Positions 51,170 through 59,672 of a DNA stretch of 64,000 bases are shown here, in pieces. The translations under genes were made by a program, and so were the position numbers. Location: the NCBI RefSeq assembly GCF_014649395.1, contig NZ_BMSY01000004.1, positions 496,001-560,000 on the forward strand, in the 5' to 3' direction. Below the pieces are notes generated by a model. The model was not told the DNA's origin, made no database searches, and saw only the letters and a list, made by a program, of their open reading frames with translations. Origin of the DNA: Streptomyces aureoverticillatus. GTDB lineage: Bacteria; Actinomycetota; Actinomycetes; Streptomycetales; Streptomycetaceae. Within the stretch, counting starts at the first letter, position 1. Each line of letters opens with the position of its first letter.

Positions 51170-52474
51170 CACGGATCCCAGGCTGGTGCCGGACAGGCGG
51201 CGGTGCAGGGTCATGGCCTGGTCCTCGGTCAGGGAGGCGACGTGGTCGGCCGCGGCGCGCAGCGGGTCGCCGTGGAGGTCGAGTTCCTCGGCCCGGTCGG
51301 TGGGCAGGAGTCGAGGGGATTCATTGGTCCAGCGCAGCAGTTCGGAGACGATGCGCCGCTTTCCGTGCTGTTGGGTGGCCAGTGCCGGGCGGTCGATGAC
51401 GTAGCACCAGACGAGTTCCTTGAGCAGGTCGCAGGCGGCCCGGCGCTCGGCCGGGACGACGAGCCGGGCGCCGTAGCGGATCGCCGCCGGGCCGCCGACC
51501 TCCAGCTCGATGTCGCGGGTGAAGTGGTCGATGAGTTTGGCGGTGCGGGCGTTGACGGCGACGTCGTCCCCGTGCCGGCCGGCGTAGGGGCCCGGGACCG
51601 ACAGCGCCTTGGCGATGTCGGCCAGCAGGTGCACCGCCTCGTCCCGGTCGAAGGCGCCACCGGCGCGGCGGCGCTTGGTCTCCACATAGTCCAGGAAGCG
51701 CCGCGTCTCCCGCTCGGTGTCGCCGCCCGCGGCTCCCGGGGGCGGGAACAGCGCGGCCAGCGGGATCAGTCCGGTGCGGTAGAAGTCCTCCACGTCGTGG
51801 CAGGCGTACGTGACGTCGTCGGCCCAGTCCATCACCTGCTCCTCGACCGGCACCGCGTCGTCCCCGCGGCCGGCCCGCACCCACGCGAACGCCTCCCGGT
51901 CGACCGCGTAGACGCCCCACTTGGCGTGCCGCGCGGGGTCGGCGTCGCGCGGCGCGCGTTCCCAGGGGTACTTCGTCGCGGCGTCCAGGCAGGCCCGGGT
52001 GAGGTGCAGGCCGCGGTGGCCGGGGTATTTGTGCGCGGCCAGGAAGGTGAGGATGTGCAGGGTCTGGGCGTTGCCCTCGAAGCTGTCGAGCACCCCGCCC
52101 GCGAAGTGCAGCTCGTCCATCGTCGCGCGCAGCGCGGTCTCGCCAGCGTGGCCGAAGGGCGGGTGACCGATGTCGTGCGCCATGCAGGCCGCCTCGACCA
52201 GCGCCGGGTTCGGGCCGCCGTAGCGCCGCTCCAGGCGCTCGGCCATCCGCCGTCCCAGCTGGGCGACCTTCATGGAGTGGGTCAGCCTGGTGTGGTAGGC
52301 GCCGAGCTCGCCGCTGGCGACCACCTGGCTCTTGCCGGCGAGCGCGCGCCACTGCGTGGAGTACAGGATCCGGTCCACGTCGTGCTCGAACCCCGACCGC
52401 TGTCCGTCGTCTGCGACCCGTCGGCGCAGGGAGTGTTGTTCCAGGTCCTCGTCACTGTAATGAGCCGGTCGCAT
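51149..52474 (-). CDS. Deoxyguanosinetriphosphate triphosphohydrolase-like HD enzyme
   Basis: 441 residues. The HD-domain metal ligands are in THSMKV (His near 65), MAHDIGHPPFGHAGE (His-Asp near 99) and DWADDVTYACHDVEDF (Asp near 215). QWRALAGKSQVV and LHILTFLAAHKYPGHRGLHLT also fit dGTPases. These enzymes cleave dNTPs to nucleoside and triphosphate, trimming the dNTP pool. In actinomycetes a dGTPase gene typically sits near dnaG, but dnaG is not seen next to it here. Confidence 0.9.
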   Translation of the reverse strand: MRPAHYSDEDLEQHSLRRRVADDGQRSGFEHDVDRILYSTQWRALAGKSQVVASGELGAYHTRLTHSMKVAQLGRRMAERLERRYGGPNPALVEAACMAHDIGHPPFGHAGETALRATMDELHFAGGVLDSFEGNAQTLHILTFLAAHKYPGHRGLHLTRACLDAATKYPWERAPRDADPARHAKWGVYAVDREAFAWVRAGRGDDAVPVEEQVMDWADDVTYACHDVEDFYRTGLIPLAALFPPPGAAGGDTERETRRFLDYVETKRRRAGGAFDRDEAVHLLADIAKALSVPGPYAGRHGDDVAVNARTAKLIDHFTRDIELEVGGPAAIRYGARLVVPAERRAACDLLKELVWCYVIDRPALATQQHGKRRIVSELLRWTNESPRLLPTDRAEELDLHGDPLRAAADHVASLTEDQAMTLHRRLSGTSLGSVSDTMWL

Positions 52475-52507
52475 GACGGGATAGTAGTGCCCTCCGCTCT
52501 TCCGGGA

Positions 52508-52536
52508 CCGGGGCCCCGCCTCGGACGGGGCCCCGG
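52508..52536 (-). terminator. Hairpin downstream of the DoxX gene
   Basis: CCGGGGCCCCG (52508-52518) pairs with 52526-52536 over a 7-nt loop, 19 bp beyond the reverse-strand DoxX stop and 34 bp before the dGTPase start. Confidence 0.68.
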
Positions 52537-52554
52537 CTCCCGACGGCCGCGGGC

Positions 52555-53118
52555 TCAGTCCCGCAGGACCACCAGCACGAACGCCGCCGACACCGCGCCG
52601 AGTAAGACGGCCGCGACCCCGCGGGAGAAGCGGTGGTCACGCGGGCCGGGCAGGAGTTCGTCGGCGGCGAGGCGGCCGGGGCCGGTGAGGGCCACGCCCA
52701 CCGCGCCGGCCAGGAGGACCAGGTCGTACTCGATGCCCTCGGGGCTGAAGAAGCCGCCGCCCCACTTCACGGCGATGGCGTTGAGCATGATGCCGAGGAT
52801 GCCCGCGCCCGCGAGCGGGGTGAGCAGGCCGATCGCGAGGCCGAGGCCGCACAGGGTCTCGGTGAGCGCGGCGACCCAGGCCATCGCCTTCGCGGCCTTG
52901 TAGCCGTCGGCGGCGAAGAAGGCCGCGGTGTCGTCGAGGCCGGAGCCGTCGAACCAGCCGAAGAGCTTCTGCGAACCGTGCGCGGCCATGGTGAGGCCGA
53001 CCGCGAGGCGGAGCAGCAACAGGCCGATGTCGGCGCCGGGTTGGGGAGCCGGGGCCGCGGAGGCGCCATGGCGGTGCGGTGTGCTCGCGGGTGTGGGCGT
53101 GGGGGAAGGTGACGACAT
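52555..53118 (-). CDS. DoxX-family membrane protein
   Basis: 187 residues from the ATG at 53118. After a Pro/Ser/Thr-rich N-terminus, four transmembrane segments follow, the first containing LLLLRLAVGLTMAAHGSQKLFGWF, which is diagnostic of DoxX/SURF4-type proteins. DoxX proteins take part in thiosulfate:quinone oxidoreductases or, in actinobacteria, redox membrane complexes; a specific role is not clear here. It ends with a fourth helix near residue 180. Confidence 0.85.
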   Translation of the reverse strand: MSSPSPTPTPASTPHRHGASAAPAPQPGADIGLLLLRLAVGLTMAAHGSQKLFGWFDGSGLDDTAAFFAADGYKAAKAMAWVAALTETLCGLGLAIGLLTPLAGAGILGIMLNAIAVKWGGGFFSPEGIEYDLVLLAGAVGVALTGPGRLAADELLPGPRDHRFSRGVAAVLLGAVSAAFVLVVLRD

Positions 53119-53189
53119 GGGGGATCTCTCCTTGTGCCGAGAAGGAAGAAGGAAGGGGGGAAGGACCGGGTGAGGGAGGAGAGGGCCCT

Positions 53190-53654
53190 CTACGTTCTGA
53201 TGACGCAGGTTCTGTACCGGTCGACGGCGGTGATGTCGGGAAACGACGTACCGCCGAGCGAGGCGATGCCCCGGCTCGGGTCGTGGCGCGGGGAGGTGGC
53301 CCGCTGTGCGGGAGCGCCCGGCTGTTCGGGTACGGGGAGCACGGCCTCGCGGGGCGTCTCGCGCTCGCCGCCGGTGCAACCGCTGTCGCCGCGTGCCTCG
53401 CTGCGGCCTTCGAGGGCGTCGGCCGGCGGCCCGAAAGGATCGGTCGCGGCGGTGTGTTCGCCCTTCTCCCCCATGTTTCCGGGGAAAAGGTTGGCCGCCG
53501 GTCCGAGCGCCATGATCAGGCAGAGCAGCGCGACGAGCAGGCACGGGACACCCTTGAGGCCCGCGGTGCGCGCCGCGGGGGCCTCGGCCGGGAACCCGTT
53601 CGGGAGCCGAAGCACGCGCTCCGGCCGCCCGAGGGGGAACTCTCGCCCGCTCAT
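53190..53654 (-). CDS. Hypothetical single-pass membrane protein
   Basis: From an ATG at 53654 this is a 154-residue frame with GC-rich third positions. One hydrophobic segment (VPCLLVALLCLIMALGP, residues about 37-53) is followed by a polar acidic tail with a Cys near each end. No family is recognised and the ribosome site is weak, so it may be a genuine lineage-specific gene or a chance frame. Confidence 0.42.
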   Translation of the reverse strand: MSGREFPLGRPERVLRLPNGFPAEAPAARTAGLKGVPCLLVALLCLIMALGPAANLFPGNMGEKGEHTAATDPFGPPADALEGRSEARGDSGCTGGERETPREAVLPVPEQPGAPAQRATSPRHDPSRGIASLGGTSFPDITAVDRYRTCVIRT

Positions 53655-53843
53655 GCCGACCGATGGTAGGTCCAGACCTGGTCCGGGCAGAAGCCCCCCG
53701 GCGCACACAGACCGCCGTGGGGCTCACTGAGGCCGGATCTCACCCCTCGCCGCTTCGCCCCCGGTCGTGCCGGCGCCGCATGCGCACCCTCGGCCGACGG
53801 TCCAGGCCACCAGCGCGGGGTGCGCCGACACGACGTACGGACG

Positions 53844-54047
53844 CTACGCGCCCTGGTCCTCCTCAAGCGTGATGGCCCGCACAGGGCAGGCCCGTACCGC
53901 CTCTCGGACCATGGGATCTCCCGCCCCGTCCTCGCACCCGGGCAGCAACTCGCTGAAGCCGTCGTCGTCCTGGGTGAAGACCTTGGGCGCCGTCAGGACG
54001 CACTGACCGGCGCCGATGCACACGCCGGTGTCGATGGTGACGCGCAT
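53844..54047 (-). CDS. Ferredoxin, single [3Fe-4S] type, partner of the P450
   Basis: 67 residues. Cluster ligands: CIGAGQC, where the middle Cys of a 4Fe motif is Ala/Gly, and ACPV near residue 53, the pattern of P450-associated [3Fe-4S] ferredoxins. Its ATG overlaps the P450 stop (TGATG), so the two are made together. It feeds electrons to the P450; the reductase is elsewhere. Confidence 0.92.
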   Translation of the reverse strand: MRVTIDTGVCIGAGQCVLTAPKVFTQDDDGFSELLPGCEDGAGDPMVREAVRACPVRAITLEEDQGA

Positions 54048-55309
54048 CAGCCGCGCCCCCAGGTGACGGGCAGTTCGATCAGCCCCTGGATGGTGTCGCC
54101 CGGCTTCATCCGGATCTCCTGCGCGGGTACGGCGAGCCGCAGGTCGGGCAGGCGGGTCAGCAGCGAGTGCAGGGCGATCTCCAGCTCGGCGCGGGCGAGG
54201 TTCTGCCCGAGGCACTGGTGGATGCCGAAGCCGAAGGCGAGATGGTGCCGGGCGTTGCGCCGGACGTCGAGGTCGTCGGCGTCGGGATAGACGGTGGTGT
54301 CGCGGTTGACGGCGGCGGCGGAGAGGATCACTCCGTCGTCGGCTCGGATGGTCTGCCCGGCCACTTCGATGTCCTCGGTCGCGACGCGCACGAGCCCGTC
54401 GGCGATCGAAAGGAAGCGCAGCAGTTCCTCGACGGCGTCGCGGGTCAGTTCCGGGTCGGCGCGCAGGGCCCGGAGCTGGTCGGGGTGTTCGAGCAGGGTG
54501 AAGGTGCCGAGGGAGATCATGTTGGCGGTGGTCTCGTGCCCGGCGACGAGCAGGATGAGGGCGAGGCGTACGAGTTCGTCACGGTCCAGGGTGCCGTCGC
54601 TCAGCCGGTCGCGGACCAGCTCGTCGAGTACGCCCTCGGGGGTGGCGTCGGCCGCGGGGGCCGCCGCCCGGCCGTCGGCCAGGTCACCGTGGCCCGCCCC
54701 GCCGCCGGCTGTCTTGGTCTTCCGGTCGACCAAGTCGCCCAGGTAGTCCATGAGTTCCCGGCGGCCCGCGTCCGTCTCCTCGGCCGTGGCGCTGCGCAGG
54801 ATCCGGCGCGAGGCTTCTTCGAAGAAGTCGTGGTCGGCGTACGGGACACCGAGCAGTTCGCAGATCACGATGGACGGTACGGGCAGGGCGAAGGAGGCGA
54901 CCAGTTCGGCGGGCGGCCCTTGGGCGACGAGGGCGTCCAGGAGTTCGTCGACGACGCGCTGGATGCGGGGCCGCATGGCGGCCACCCGTTTCACCCCGAA
55001 CGTGGGGATCAGGGTGCGGCGCTGCTTGTTGTGCAGCGGGTCGTCGACGCCGAGCAACGCGAGCGGCTCCCGGCGGGACAACTCGAAGCGCCGGGCGATC
55101 AGCGGGAAGGCCGGGTTCTGCCGATCGGCGGAGAGCCGGGGGTCGGTGAGCAGGGCCTGGGCTTCGGCGTGCCCGGTGACGAGCCAGGCTTCGGTGTCGT
55201 CGTAGAGGGTGACGCGGTTGAGCGGGCCTTCGGCGCTCAACGGCCGGTATCCGGTGGGCGGGTGATAGGGGCAGGTGCGGTCCTGAGGGAAGGGGATGGC
55301 CTGGGCCAT
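54047..55309 (-). CDS. Cytochrome P450, CYP105-like
   Basis: 420 residues. The N-terminus (FPQDRTCPYHPPTGYRPL) and the ferredoxin partner are typical of CYP105 enzymes. The I-helix is VAGHETTANM, ExxR is EELLRF, and the haem loop is FGFGIHQCLGQNLARAEL. CYP105s oxidise diverse hydrophobic compounds, natural products and xenobiotics. An insert rich in Ala/Gly (TAGGGAGHGDLADGRAAAPA) lies between helices around residue 200-225, which is unusual and may be a flexible linker. Confidence 0.92.
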   Translation of the reverse strand: MAQAIPFPQDRTCPYHPPTGYRPLSAEGPLNRVTLYDDTEAWLVTGHAEAQALLTDPRLSADRQNPAFPLIARRFELSRREPLALLGVDDPLHNKQRRTLIPTFGVKRVAAMRPRIQRVVDELLDALVAQGPPAELVASFALPVPSIVICELLGVPYADHDFFEEASRRILRSATAEETDAGRRELMDYLGDLVDRKTKTAGGGAGHGDLADGRAAAPAADATPEGVLDELVRDRLSDGTLDRDELVRLALILLVAGHETTANMISLGTFTLLEHPDQLRALRADPELTRDAVEELLRFLSIADGLVRVATEDIEVAGQTIRADDGVILSAAAVNRDTTVYPDADDLDVRRNARHHLAFGFGIHQCLGQNLARAELEIALHSLLTRLPDLRLAVPAQEIRMKPGDTIQGLIELPVTWGRG

Positions 55310-55646
55310 GAGGGCCTCCGCGGTGCTCGGACGGGTCGTACGGTGTTCCGACCCTCACTTCATGCCTCATGCACCTACCAGGGACATGCCCGGTTCGGCC
55401 AACTTCGCCACGGTCGGCCCCGAGTGCGACCTGATGGCCGGTTCACGGCACTTGACGGGCTCTTTGCGGCGCCCGCCTGTGCACCGCCTCGCCCCACGAC
55501 CTCGCCGGAATGGCATCGCTCCCATCCGGCTGTACATGTCAGTAGCTGACATGAATGGCGCATTCTCGCCGAGCGGGCCGGACGACCACCCCTTGGGCGT
55601 CGTACGCCCCGTGCAGGTTGCCGTGATCCGACAGGGCGGCGATGCG
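55310..55646. other. Intergenic region upstream of the P450, no gene seen
   Basis: 337 bp between the P450 start and the 3' end of the two-component/lipoprotein operon. Open frames here lack coding bias. It holds the promoter of the P450/ferredoxin pair and a sharp palindrome at 55535-55553. Confidence 0.5.
55535..55553. promoter_or_regulatory. 19-bp perfect palindrome, likely operator
   Basis: CATGTCAGTAGCTGACATG has 8-bp arms and a 3-bp centre. It lies 226 bp upstream of the P450 start on the reverse strand. Such palindromes fit TetR or MarR dimers. No regulator gene adjoins. Confidence 0.55.
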
Positions 55647-56186
55647 TCACCTGTCCGCTGTTCGTACGGGAACGACGTTGCCCGCCGCGTCGCAGCGTAC
55701 GGTCCAGGGTGTCTCGTAGCCCTCCTCGTAGACCCGTACGTCCACGTCGGGGGGTTGTTTGCCGCCGGTCGCCGCCGCGTTGGCGGCGGTGCAGATGATC
55801 TGGCTGAGCCCGAGGCCGCCGCCGGTCATGTTCGCCACCGGCACCGGGAGGCGCAGATCCACGGCGCCGTCGGCGGCCCGCGCGATCAGTCGTCCGTGGA
55901 GCGTGGGCACCTCGGTGATCAGGCCGCGGGCGCGTTCGGCGGCGTCGGGGCCCTTGAGGAGCAGGTCGAGGGCCTGTTGCGGGGTGGCGCGGGTGTCGAC
56001 CTCGCGGGTGACGGCCTGGATGCCGTGCGGGCTGACGAAGTACAGCTGGGCGTAGTGGTCCGCGGAGCCCGGTTCGCGAAGGCCGGACGCCGGGCCGCCG
56101 GCGCGGACCGGGCCGGTGGAGCCGATGCCGCAGCCCGCCGCCAGCGCGCCCAACACGACTGCGAGACACGCGAGTCGGCGCTTCAT
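55647..56186 (-). CDS. GerMN-domain lipoprotein
   Basis: 179 residues. A lipobox LAAGC (Cys19) follows a basic start, so it is lipid-anchored outside the membrane. The domain at about 45-165 fits GerMN (YFVSPHGIQAVTREV, QQALDLLLKGPDAAERARGLITEVP). Its ATG overlaps the histidine-kinase stop (ATGA), so it is the third gene of the two-component operon. It may modulate the kinase sensor domain. Confidence 0.83.
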   Translation of the reverse strand: MKRRLACLAVVLGALAAGCGIGSTGPVRAGGPASGLREPGSADHYAQLYFVSPHGIQAVTREVDTRATPQQALDLLLKGPDAAERARGLITEVPTLHGRLIARAADGAVDLRLPVPVANMTGGGLGLSQIICTAANAAATGGKQPPDVDVRVYEEGYETPWTVRCDAAGNVVPVRTADR

Positions 56187-57634
56187 GACTGCTCCTCCTG
56201 CCGGAGTGTGCGCGGGAGCGTGAGAGTGAACACCGCGCCGCCTTCCGGGCGGTTGGCGGCGGTGAGGGTGCCGTGGTGCAGTCGTACGTTCTCCATCGCG
56301 ATGGCGAGCCCGAGGCCGCTGCCCTCGGAGCGGGCCCGTGCGGCGTCCGCCTTGTAGAAGCGGTCGAAGACATGGGGCAGGACCTGCTCGGGGATACCTG
56401 GGCCCTCGTCGGCGACCTCGATGACCAGGGACTCCCGCGTGACCGTGGCCCGGACGGTGACGGGAGCGGCGCCGTGCCGCAGCGCGTTGCCGATCAGGTT
56501 GGCGAGGACGACGTCGACGCGCCGCGCGTCGACGCGCAGGCGCACCTCGTCCGCGGGCAGCTCCGTGATCACCTCGTCCGGCTCGCGCCAGCCGCGCAGC
56601 TGCAGCGTCTTGTGGACGACGGTGCGCAGACTCACGTCGTCCAGATGCAACGTCGCCGCCCCCGCGTCGAAGCGGGAGATCTCCATGAGGTCCTCGACCA
56701 TGCCGGTCAGCTTGCGGGTCTCGTCGCTGATGAGGAGGACCGCGTCGGCGGTGTCCGGGGGCAGCGCCCCGGAGCGGGCGTCCTCGTCGAGGGCGTCGGT
56801 GACGACGGCCATCGCGGCGAGCGGGGTCCGCAGTTCATGCGAGACGTCCGCGGCGAACCGGCGGGCGTTGGCCTCCATGCGCCGCAGCTCGGCGTCGTCC
56901 CGCTCAAGACCGGCCGCCATGGTGTTGAACGTGCCGGTCAGCGCGGCGAGTTCGTCCTTGCCGACGACGTCCAGGCGCGTGTCCAGGGCGCCCGAGGTGA
57001 TCTTCTCGGCGGCCGTACGCAGCTGTCGTACGGGACGCAGCACCCGGCGGGCCGCGAACAGGGCGGGCACGACGGCGAAGCCGAGCGCCGGGACGGCGCC
57101 CGCCCAGGCCGCGGTGATCAGAGCGGAGATGTCGGCCCGTTCGCCGTGCAGCGACAGAACGGCGTAGGCGACGAGGCCCGACGGTTTCTCCGCTTCTTCG
57201 CGCCGGTCGGTGTAGCTGATCGGCATGCCGATCACCAGTCGGGGCCCGTCGGCGTGCTCCACGCGCTCGTAGAAGCTGGTGTCGCCGCTCTGTGTCGCGG
57301 CGCGCAGGGAGCCGCTGACGTCGCGCGCGGTGCCGATGAGCGGCCCGCCGTCGCGGGAGACGGCCGTGTGCCAGCCGCGCGAGCCCGAGGCGCGGTCCAG
57401 CTGGCGCGCGAAGGTGCGCAGGTCCGTGCCGGTGGGGTCGGCCGGGAGGTTGGGGGCGAGCGAGTCGATCTGGAGGCGCAGGTCGTGGACGGCGCTGTTC
57501 TGGGTGCGGTCCAGGATCGTGCTGCGGGCCTGCCGGAAGGTGAGCGCGGCGGTGATCAGCGCGCTGAGCGCGGCCACCAGGACGAAGGCGACGATCAGGC
57601 GCGGGCGCAGGCCGCGGGGCGGTGCGAGCTTCAT
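56183..57634 (-). CDS. Sensor histidine kinase
   Basis: 483 residues from an ATG that overlaps the response-regulator stop. Two membrane helices (residues about 12-35 and 180-203) flank a 145-residue extracellular sensor, followed by HAMP (ARRVLRPVRQL), the phospho-acceptor His in DVSHELRTPLA (near 283), the N box IGNALRH and G boxes DEGPGIP and GSGLGLAI. It senses an extracytoplasmic signal and phosphorylates the neighbouring regulator. Confidence 0.93.
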   Translation of the reverse strand: MKLAPPRGLRPRLIVAFVLVAALSALITAALTFRQARSTILDRTQNSAVHDLRLQIDSLAPNLPADPTGTDLRTFARQLDRASGSRGWHTAVSRDGGPLIGTARDVSGSLRAATQSGDTSFYERVEHADGPRLVIGMPISYTDRREEAEKPSGLVAYAVLSLHGERADISALITAAWAGAVPALGFAVVPALFAARRVLRPVRQLRTAAEKITSGALDTRLDVVGKDELAALTGTFNTMAAGLERDDAELRRMEANARRFAADVSHELRTPLAAMAVVTDALDEDARSGALPPDTADAVLLISDETRKLTGMVEDLMEISRFDAGAATLHLDDVSLRTVVHKTLQLRGWREPDEVITELPADEVRLRVDARRVDVVLANLIGNALRHGAAPVTVRATVTRESLVIEVADEGPGIPEQVLPHVFDRFYKADAARARSEGSGLGLAIAMENVRLHHGTLTAANRPEGGAVFTLTLPRTLRQEEQS

Positions 57635-58329
57635 GCGGGCAGCGGGCCGAAGCGGTATCCGAAGCCGCGCACCGTCTGGACGTACACGGGGCGGCGCGGG
57701 TCCTCTTCGATCTTGGAGCGCAGGCGCATCACGCAGGCGTCGACCAGCCGGGCGTCCCCGTAGTAGCTGTGCTCCCAGATGTCCTCCAGCAGCTCCTGAC
57801 GGCTGAAGGTCCGCTCCGGGGCGGCGCTGAGGAAGAGCAGCAGCTTCAACTCGGAGGGAGCGAGGGGGAGTTCCTCGCCGTGTTTGCGGACGATCAGCGC
57901 GTCGCGGTCGATCTCGAGATCGCCCACCCGGGTCGGCCCGGTGCCCGGGCCGGTGTCGGCCTGGGCCGGGGCGACGCGGCGCAGCACCGCGCGCATCCGG
58001 GCCTCGATGACCGCGGCACCGGCGGGTTTGACGACGTAGTCGTCGGCGCCCGCCTCGAGGCCGACGACGACATCGATGTCGTCGCCGCGCGCGGACAGGA
58101 TCACGAGGGGAACCCGGCTGGTCTCGCGGATGCGGCGGCACACTTCCAGGCCGTTCATGCCGGGGAGCATCAGATCGAGGAGCACGAGGTCGGGCTTGAA
58201 GGCGGCCAGGGCCTCCAGGCCGTCCTCGCCGGTGCCGACCGCCTCGGTCTCGTGCCCGTTGCGGGACAGGCCGAGGACCACACCGCGGCGTACGGCCGGA
58301 TCGTCCTCGATCAGCAGGACTCGGGTCAT
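57631..58329 (-). CDS. OmpR/PhoB-type response regulator
   Basis: 232 residues from the ATG at 58329. The receiver domain (residues 1-118) has acidic pair EDD near 9, phospho-Asp in LVLLDLMLPG (near 52) and Lys in VKPAG near 102. The C-terminal winged helix (about 132-230) has LAPSELKLLLFL and VYVQTVRGFGYRF. It is first in the operon with kinase and lipoprotein. Targets are unknown. Confidence 0.93.
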   Translation of the reverse strand: MTRVLLIEDDPAVRRGVVLGLSRNGHETEAVGTGEDGLEALAAFKPDLVLLDLMLPGMNGLEVCRRIRETSRVPLVILSARGDDIDVVVGLEAGADDYVVKPAGAAVIEARMRAVLRRVAPAQADTGPGTGPTRVGDLEIDRDALIVRKHGEELPLAPSELKLLLFLSAAPERTFSRQELLEDIWEHSYYGDARLVDACVMRLRSKIEEDPRRPVYVQTVRGFGYRFGPLPA

Positions 58330-58402
58330 GTACGGGCCCTTTCGCAGTAAGTGTGTTGTTCCGGCGTTACATGAGCTATCAGGTGGATCGCCCACTTTAC
58401 GG

Positions 58403-59656
58403 TCACCTCAACTGCTCCACGTCCACCGTGCCCGCCCCCGGCACCGGCTCGGGCACCGCCGCCCACAGAACGGCTCCCGCCAGGGCCACCGTGACCACGG
58501 CGATCAATCCGCGCCTGCCACGCGCCCACCCCGCCCGGAACCGCACCGGATCCTCGACGAACCGCTTCGTCACCGCGGCGGCCACCACCGAGACCCCGAT
58601 CGCGACGACGATTCCACCCCAGTCCCCGAGCGCCGAAAGCCGTGGCAACAGCAGCAGGTACACCGGCCAGTGCCACAGATACAGGCTGTACGACAGCTCT
58701 CCCAGGCCACGCGGCAGGCGGCTGCCCGCGACGCGTGCCGCCCAGGTGCCCGGCACCTGGGCCATCAGGACGATCAGCACGGCCGCGGTCACCGAGTGGA
58801 GGAACAGTCCGCCCTGGAAGAGCAGGGGTGCCTTCTCGCCCTCGGTCACCGTCCACGCGACGGCGAGGCCGCATCCCAGGGCCAGGCACACCAGGTCGGC
58901 CGCGCGGCGCGGCACCCGGCGCGCGAGGTTCCGCACCGGGGCGGTGGCCACGAACGCCCCGAGCAGCAGGGCGCCGCCGCGGGTGTCGGTGCCCTCGTAG
59001 GCGCGGGTGGTGTCCACCGCGGCGCCGAGCGAGACGGTCAGGGCGAGGGAGACCAGGGCACCCGCCCCGGCGAGCGAGGCCACGATCCGCTCACCGCACC
59101 GCCCCCGGGCGGCCACGGCCACCACCAGCGGCCAGACCAGGTAGAACTGCCACTCCACGCCGATGCTCCACAGGTGGGCGAAGACACGGGTGTCGGAGCT
59201 GTTCCAGTAGCCGATCTGCTCGGTGATGTAGTGCCAGTTGACCGTCTGGGCCCCGACCCAGGGCATGTCGTCGAGCGCGAAGCGCAGTTGGTCCGTGCTC
59301 CCCCACGCCCACGTGGCCGCCACGGTCACGACCACCACACAGCAGAGGGCGGGCAGCAGGCGACGGGCGCGGCGGCCCCAGAACGCGGCCAGGGCGATCC
59401 GGCCGCGCCCACTCGCCTCGCCCAGCAGCAGCCCGGTGATCAGGAACCCGGACAGCACGAAGAACAGGTCGACGCCGAGAAACCCGCCGCGCAGCTGCCC
59501 GGCGTGGAAGAGCAGCACGGCCGCGACCGCGAACCCGCGCAGCCCGTCGAGGGCGGCCACGTGCGCACGGCCCGCCCCGCCGGAGCGCGCCGCACGATGC
59601 CGGGCCGGCGCCGTACTGCCGCGCGCAGGCGCGGGCAAGGGAAGTCGCGAAGGCAT
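58403..59656 (-). CDS. Acyltransferase-3 family membrane O-acyltransferase
   Basis: 417 residues with about 10 membrane helices. The signature H-x10-D region reads ALDGLRGFAVAAVLLFHAGQLRGGFLGVDLFFVLSGFL, with the R-x10-H His. Family members transfer acyl groups across the membrane to glycans, lipids or antibiotics. It is 17 bp downstream of the SGNH lipoprotein gene; a separate or fused SGNH partner is usual for extracellular O-acetylation (OafA/OatA type). Confidence 0.9.
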   Translation of the reverse strand: MPSRLPLPAPARGSTAPARHRAARSGGAGRAHVAALDGLRGFAVAAVLLFHAGQLRGGFLGVDLFFVLSGFLITGLLLGEASGRGRIALAAFWGRRARRLLPALCCVVVVTVAATWAWGSTDQLRFALDDMPWVGAQTVNWHYITEQIGYWNSSDTRVFAHLWSIGVEWQFYLVWPLVVAVAARGRCGERIVASLAGAGALVSLALTVSLGAAVDTTRAYEGTDTRGGALLLGAFVATAPVRNLARRVPRRAADLVCLALGCGLAVAWTVTEGEKAPLLFQGGLFLHSVTAAVLIVLMAQVPGTWAARVAGSRLPRGLGELSYSLYLWHWPVYLLLLPRLSALGDWGGIVVAIGVSVVAAAVTKRFVEDPVRFRAGWARGRRGLIAVVTVALAGAVLWAAVPEPVPGAGTVDVEQLR

Positions 59657-59672
59657 GACGTCGGCCGTTCCG

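Noticed and set aside
55647..58329. Two-component/lipoprotein operon as cseA-cseB-cseC
   Set aside because: No sigE is present, the gene order is regulator-kinase-lipoprotein, and the lipoprotein is GerMN-type, so it is a different system.
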